Shown here: positions 42,001 to 46,018 of the stretch, in pieces
How positions within the stretch are numbered: the first letter of the stretch is position 1
Layout of the letters: the number at the start of each line of letters is the position of its first letter
DNA from: Fabrea salina
Lineage: Eukaryota; Ciliophora; Heterotrichea; Heterotrichida; Fabreidae
DNA: 46,018 nucleotides
Assembly (NCBI GenBank): GCA_022984795.1
Contig: JALIHJ010000087.1
Span: 1 to 46,018 of the forward strand
Direction of reading: 5' to 3'
The notes under the pieces: generated by a model
What the model saw: only the letters and a program-made list of their open reading frames with translations
Databases searched by the model: none
Told to the model about the DNA's origin: nothing
Position numbers and translations under genes: made by a program

Positions 42001-44687
42001 GGGAAGCTAATGCTTGCAGTAGGGGCATCTCCAACAGTGTAAGTGCCAGCGTCTGACTCAGTTTCTTGAATGATGTTTGTGCCTTGGTAAGAAGCTGTCA
42101 CAAAAACTCTGTTAGCTGAACCTGCTGGAGGTACGTTGTAAGCTGAGTCTAAGTAAAGTTCAAACTGAGTTCCAGATACGTGAATTGTTGGAAGAGTAAC
42201 GGAGTTTTTCCACAGAAGTTGCAGATTCTAGTTCAAAGGTTAAGGCCAGCACTGATCGATTGCAACAGTTGAGAACTGCTTGCTGTTTCCATGGTTGAAC
42301 TCGATTGTAGTTTTAGCAGGAATGTCTTTGTTGAAGCTAAACTTCATGTGGAGGTCAGCATTGGCATAGTCAGAAATGGGGTAAATTTTGAAGTCGTGTA
42401 AGTAGTTTTCCCAAGTCCGCGTCATCAGCATTAACTATATCCTTAGATGGCCCTGAAGGACCTTTTTTCGTCAACTATATCTCTACCTGAATCGTCTTTC
42501 CTTTGGTGATAATATTAGTGATAGGATCAATCGTAGAACCACCGGAAGCTGTAACTTTAACATTATGCACCTTTACGTTATTTGTGTGCCTCCTGTAACT
42601 CCGTATACATTTTCAATTGTAATTTTGTTCGTGGCAATGTCAGTTGAAACTTCATAAGAAGTTCCTTCGGCTGTAGTTCCTTTAGTCATGTTAAAACAAT
42701 TCTATTTTTCAGTCGGAATACATACTAAAACCAGAAATTGTGATTTCAATGAGGCCATTATCCGGGATGTCGTGTTCAGGGAGAGAATTTTACCTCAATG
42801 TTGTTGACTACATTTTTGTCACTTGTAACTTTCAAACTATATCTGCGTTGAAATCGATTGATTATTGTTCCTTTAACAACGTCTGTTTTTATAGGAGTAA
42901 TTATAGTGCATGCAGTTAATGGTGTAGCTTCGATAACATCAAATTCCTCTGAATTAGCAGAAGCAAAATCTACAGTTGGTTGCGATTTGATGTTCGAAAG
43001 TTTGAAGTCAGTTATAGCTGATGAGCTCGGTATATTAACGTAATTGACACTCAATTGATCGCTCCATTCAGTTTCTGTTGGAAGGTAGATTAGGCCAGAT
43101 TGACCGGAAGCGGTTGCTTTTGTGAGATCAAATCCTTTTCTGCTTGCACGATTGCCATTTGCTTCCGTCAGTGATACTGATGATCCTTCGATGATTCCAT
43201 CTGCTTGCCCTACCTTTAAGTCAGCAGCATTACTATCAACTGTGGGTGATGTTACTCCTGTAGTACCGGTTCCAACCACAGCTGTATTTTGTTCATGCAA
43301 AACAAATTTAGCATCAGGATAAGTTGTTGATGAATAGTAAAGTTTGAAATTTACAGCTGTAAATACTTTATCTGTGTCAATGTTATTGGGAATTCTGATC
43401 ACCTCCCAAGGTGAACTTGAGCTTGATCGAACTTGTGGATAGTTTTCCAGTAAAGAAGTTAAGGTAATAATTGCATCCTTAGTATCTGATCCTTTTGCTA
43501 TTGTTGCTGAACCACCAATTGAAGAGTACACTGGAATAGTTGAGGTAGAACCTGTACCGGAAATCTAATCCTAGCCCCAAAGGATCGCGGGTGTCACTAT
43601 CGGCAGTCAATTTGATTTCTAGCGTATAATCTTGATTGATTTCAAAGTCAGGGTCAAATGCTTTGAAATAGATTGGGGTTGAGAATGCAGAGCCATCATT
43701 GCAGAAGTAGCCACCATCGATATTTGCATAAGTTGAAACAGTATCGACTTGTAACAAAAAACCCTCCCAACTTCAACGGTTTTAGCAGAAGCACCATCTC
43801 CATCCATATCAACCTTAACGAGGAATTCATAGAAAGTTGCTCCGTTTTGCACAACTAGTGGGAGTCCAGCATTTGAACCATCTCCAATAATCCTGCCGTG
43901 TAAGAGTTTTAATAGTTCCGGTATTAGCATATGGAGTGGTTCCGTCACCAGTTATTTCGATTGAACCTGCGACATTAACTGTGCCTTTAGGAACAGAAGT
44001 ATCAGCAAAAACACTATCATCACCTCCATCAAGACCAACAGCTTCTTCGACTTGTACTTTAACTGCGCTAGCTAGGTATACATTGTTTAGAGAGACTCCG
44101 TCGTTGACTATAGGGCCTTCAATAGTGATTTTTTCCTGCTGGTGCCCGATTCTCGGTTGTAGTAATTTTGAAGTCTATTGCGTGAGTAGAATCCGGGAAG
44201 CAATCCAGCAGTTATAGCATTTGCTAATGCATTACCATCCCCAGTATCTCCTGATATTTCAAAATCACCATCAGCAATTTTTTGGTATTGACTACCGCTT
44301 GTAGTTCCATCTCCTGCGTCTACAGTCAGAGTGGTTTCTCCGCTCTTCAATGTCATCACCTGAACTTGTTTCAGTGGTAATCTTGAGTGATTTTGGCACC
44401 GGTGTCCACCCTGAGCATAAATATAAACTTTGACTGTTGATCCTGCATAATCCTTGAGTAAAAGTAATTACAGGGGCACTGGCCGAGGCATCACAAGTAG
44501 CTCCAGTGACAGCTACATAGCAACCGCCATCTGGGCCATTAGTATTATCGATAACTATTTGATTCATAGTAATTGTGCTTTTTCCGTCTTTAGGAATTTC
44601 AAAAGTGTTCGAAGGTGATGACACTGTAGACTTTGATCCCACTAATGTAGTCATTAATACTGAAGGATTTAACTGGAGCAATGGTAG
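39085..44687 (-). pseudogene. Giant surface-protein gene, frame-broken, 5' end cut by telomere
   Basis: Across 5.6 kb the minus strand holds a chain of at least 15 open segments in changing frames. The longest is 42776-43531 (251 codons). Their products share one style: Thr/Ser/Val/Asn-rich beta-sandwich-like repeats with occasional Cys, for example DGLTAGNTYHCYFTACDESL (FN3-like) and ADLHMKFSFNKDIPAKTTIE. The 3' end is whole: a Gly/Asp linker, then a hydrophobic tail (AYQVTAIISLVFALILN) typical of GPI anchoring, stop at 39085. The 5' end has no start codon; the frame runs into telomere repeats. Shifts occur in both directions and do not match tiny introns. It may be a decayed gene, a consensus of several paralogues, or a real gene in poor consensus. 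The SET-domain gene converges 7 bp away. Confidence 0.6.
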
Positions 44688-46018
44688 GTGTTAGGGTGTT
44701 AGGGTGTTAGGGTGTTAGGGTGTTAGGGTGTTAGGGTGTTAGGGTGTTAGGGTGTTAGGGTGTTAGGGTGTTAGGGTGTTAGGGTGTTAGGGTGTTAGGG
44801 TGTTAGGGTGTTAGGGTGTTGGGTGTTAGGGTGTTAGGGTGTTAGGGTGTTAGGGTGTTAGGGTGTTAGGGTGTTAGGGTGTTAGGGTGTTAGGGTGTTA
44901 GGGTGTTAGGGTGTTAGGGTGTTAGGGTGTTAGGGTGTTAGGGTGTTAGGGTGTTAGGGTGTTAGGGTGTTAGGGTGTTAGGGGGTGTTAGGGTGTTAGG
45001 GTGTTAGGGTGTTAGGGTGTTAGGGTGTTAGGGTGTTAGGGTGTTAGGGTGTTAGGGTGTTGGGTGTTAGGGTGTTAGGGTGTTAGGGTGTTAGGGTGTT
45101 AGGGTGTTAGGGTGTTAGGGTGTTAGGGTGTTAGGGTGTTAGGGTGTTAGGGTGTTAGGGTGTTAGGGTGTTAGGGTGTTAGGGTGTTAGGGTGTTAGGG
45201 TGTTAGGGTGTTAGGGTGTTAGGGTGTTAGGGTGTTAGGGTGTTAGGGTGTTAGGGTGTTAGGGTGTTAGGGTGTTAGGGTGTTAGGGTGTTAGGGTGTT
45301 GGGTGTTGGGGTGTTAGGGTGTTAGGGTGTTAGGGTGTTAGGGTGTTAGGGGTGTTGAGGGTGTTAGGGTGTTAGGGTGTTAGGGTGTTAGGGTGTTAGG
45401 GTGTTGGTGTTAGGGTGTTAGGGTGTTAGGGTGTTAGGGTGTTAGGGGTGTTAGGGTGTTAGAGTGTTAGGGTGCTAGGGTGTTAGGGTGTTAGGGTGTT
45501 AGGGTGTTAGGGTGTTAGGGTGTTAGGGTGTTAGGGTGTTAGGGTGTTAGGGTGTTAGGGTGTTAGGGTGTTAGGGTGTTAGGGTGTTAGGGTGTTAGGG
45601 TGTTAGGGTGTTAGGGTGTTAGGGTGTTAGGGTGTTAGGGTGTTAGGGTGTTAGGGTGTTAGGGTGTTAGGGTGTTAGGGTGTTGTTAGGGTGTTAGGGT
45701 GTTAGGGTGTTAGGGTGTTAGGGTGTTAGGGTGTTAGGGTGTTAGGGTGTTAGGGTGTTAGGGTGTTAGGGGTGTTAGGGTGTTAGGGTGTTAGGGTGTT
45801 AGGGTGTTAGGGTGTTAGGGTGTTAGGGTGTTAGGGTGTTAGGGTGTTAGGGTGTTAGGGTGTTAGGGGTGTTAGGGGTGTTAGGGTGTTAGGGTGTTAG
45901 GGTGTTAGGGTGTTAGGGTGTTAGGGTGTTAGGGTGTTAGGGTGTTAGGGTGTTAGGGTGTTAGGGTGTTAGGGTGTTAGGGTGTTGGGGTGTTAGGGTG
46001 TTAGGGTGTTAGGGTGTT
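44688..46018. repeat. Right telomere, TGTTAGGG repeats
   Basis: About 1.33 kb of TGTTAGGG, nearly all exact. Occasional variants are TGTTGGG, TGTTAGGGG and a few shortened or substituted units. It begins directly after coding sequence of the giant surface-protein gene (ATGGTAG|GTGTTAGGG) without a subtelomeric spacer. Confidence 0.98.

Noticed and set aside
1-46018. CRISPR arrays, transposons, LINEs, SINEs or viral elements
   Set aside because: No transposase, reverse transcriptase, integrase or capsid-like reading frame, and no spaced-repeat array, was found; the only arrays are telomeric.

Overview
This window is one complete, very compact ciliate macronuclear chromosome, telomere to telomere. 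Both ends are arrays of the 8-nt unit CCCTAACA/TGTTAGGG, which is the heterotrich telomere type (Stentor, Blepharisma, Fabrea). One gene carries two unmistakable 15-nt GTAAG...AG introns, another heterotrich hallmark. The code looks standard: Trp is always TGG in the recognised genes, and TAA is the dominant stop, with a few TAG and one TGA. Near-absent intergenic space and very few introns would fit a streamlined heterotrich such as Fabrea, but the genus cannot be fixed from the sequence alone.

Layout. 1-732: left telomere, with irregular repeat units. 733-976: short AT-rich subtelomere. 977-7699: POP7, a coiled-coil protein, a DHHC palmitoyltransferase, an MDR reductase, a proline-rich unknown, a glutaredoxin-like protein, a second DHHC enzyme with two introns, and a C2/kinase protein. 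7700-10838: an atypical island with long AT-rich spacers, a duplicated 34-bp upstream element, a small interstitial telomere tract, and two secreted or GPI-type surface genes with broken frames. 10839-37773: a dense block of intact housekeeping, ciliary and membrane genes. It holds SNU23/ZMAT2, a type I membrane protein, ADK, VPS11, an EF-hand protein, UNG, a CHY zinc finger, a beta-helix protein, a purple acid phosphatase, an RP2-like TBCC fusion, a J protein, LSG1, AK7, NMD3, a new 51-codon acylated gene, ACBP, COQ6, a cAMP-receptor-like GPCR, a cytosolic carboxypeptidase, an Ariadne RBR ligase and a UPF1-like helicase. 37781-44687: a SET-domain gene with a signal peptide, then a giant surface-protein gene, both riddled with frame breaks. 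The giant gene has no 5' end because it runs directly into the right telomere (44688-46018).

The strongest theme is extreme gene packing. Divergent start codons lie only 5-7 bp apart around a TATAA-like core. Tandem genes share or abut stop and start codons (TAATG, TAAATG, TAATAAATG). Convergent genes overlap at their stops. The AT-rich motif directly before almost every ATG appears to serve as promoter or initiation context and often as the upstream gene's stop codon.

Functionally, several genes fit the biology of a large ciliated cell: AK7, the RP2-like protein, the tubulin-type carboxypeptidase, the EF-hand protein and two palmitoyltransferases. LSG1 and NMD3, which act at the same cytoplasmic step of 60S ribosome maturation, lie 2.3 kb apart. 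Frame breaks concentrate in the surface-protein genes and the right arm. Assembly error, paralogue collapse and genuine decay cannot be separated from one consensus sequence.
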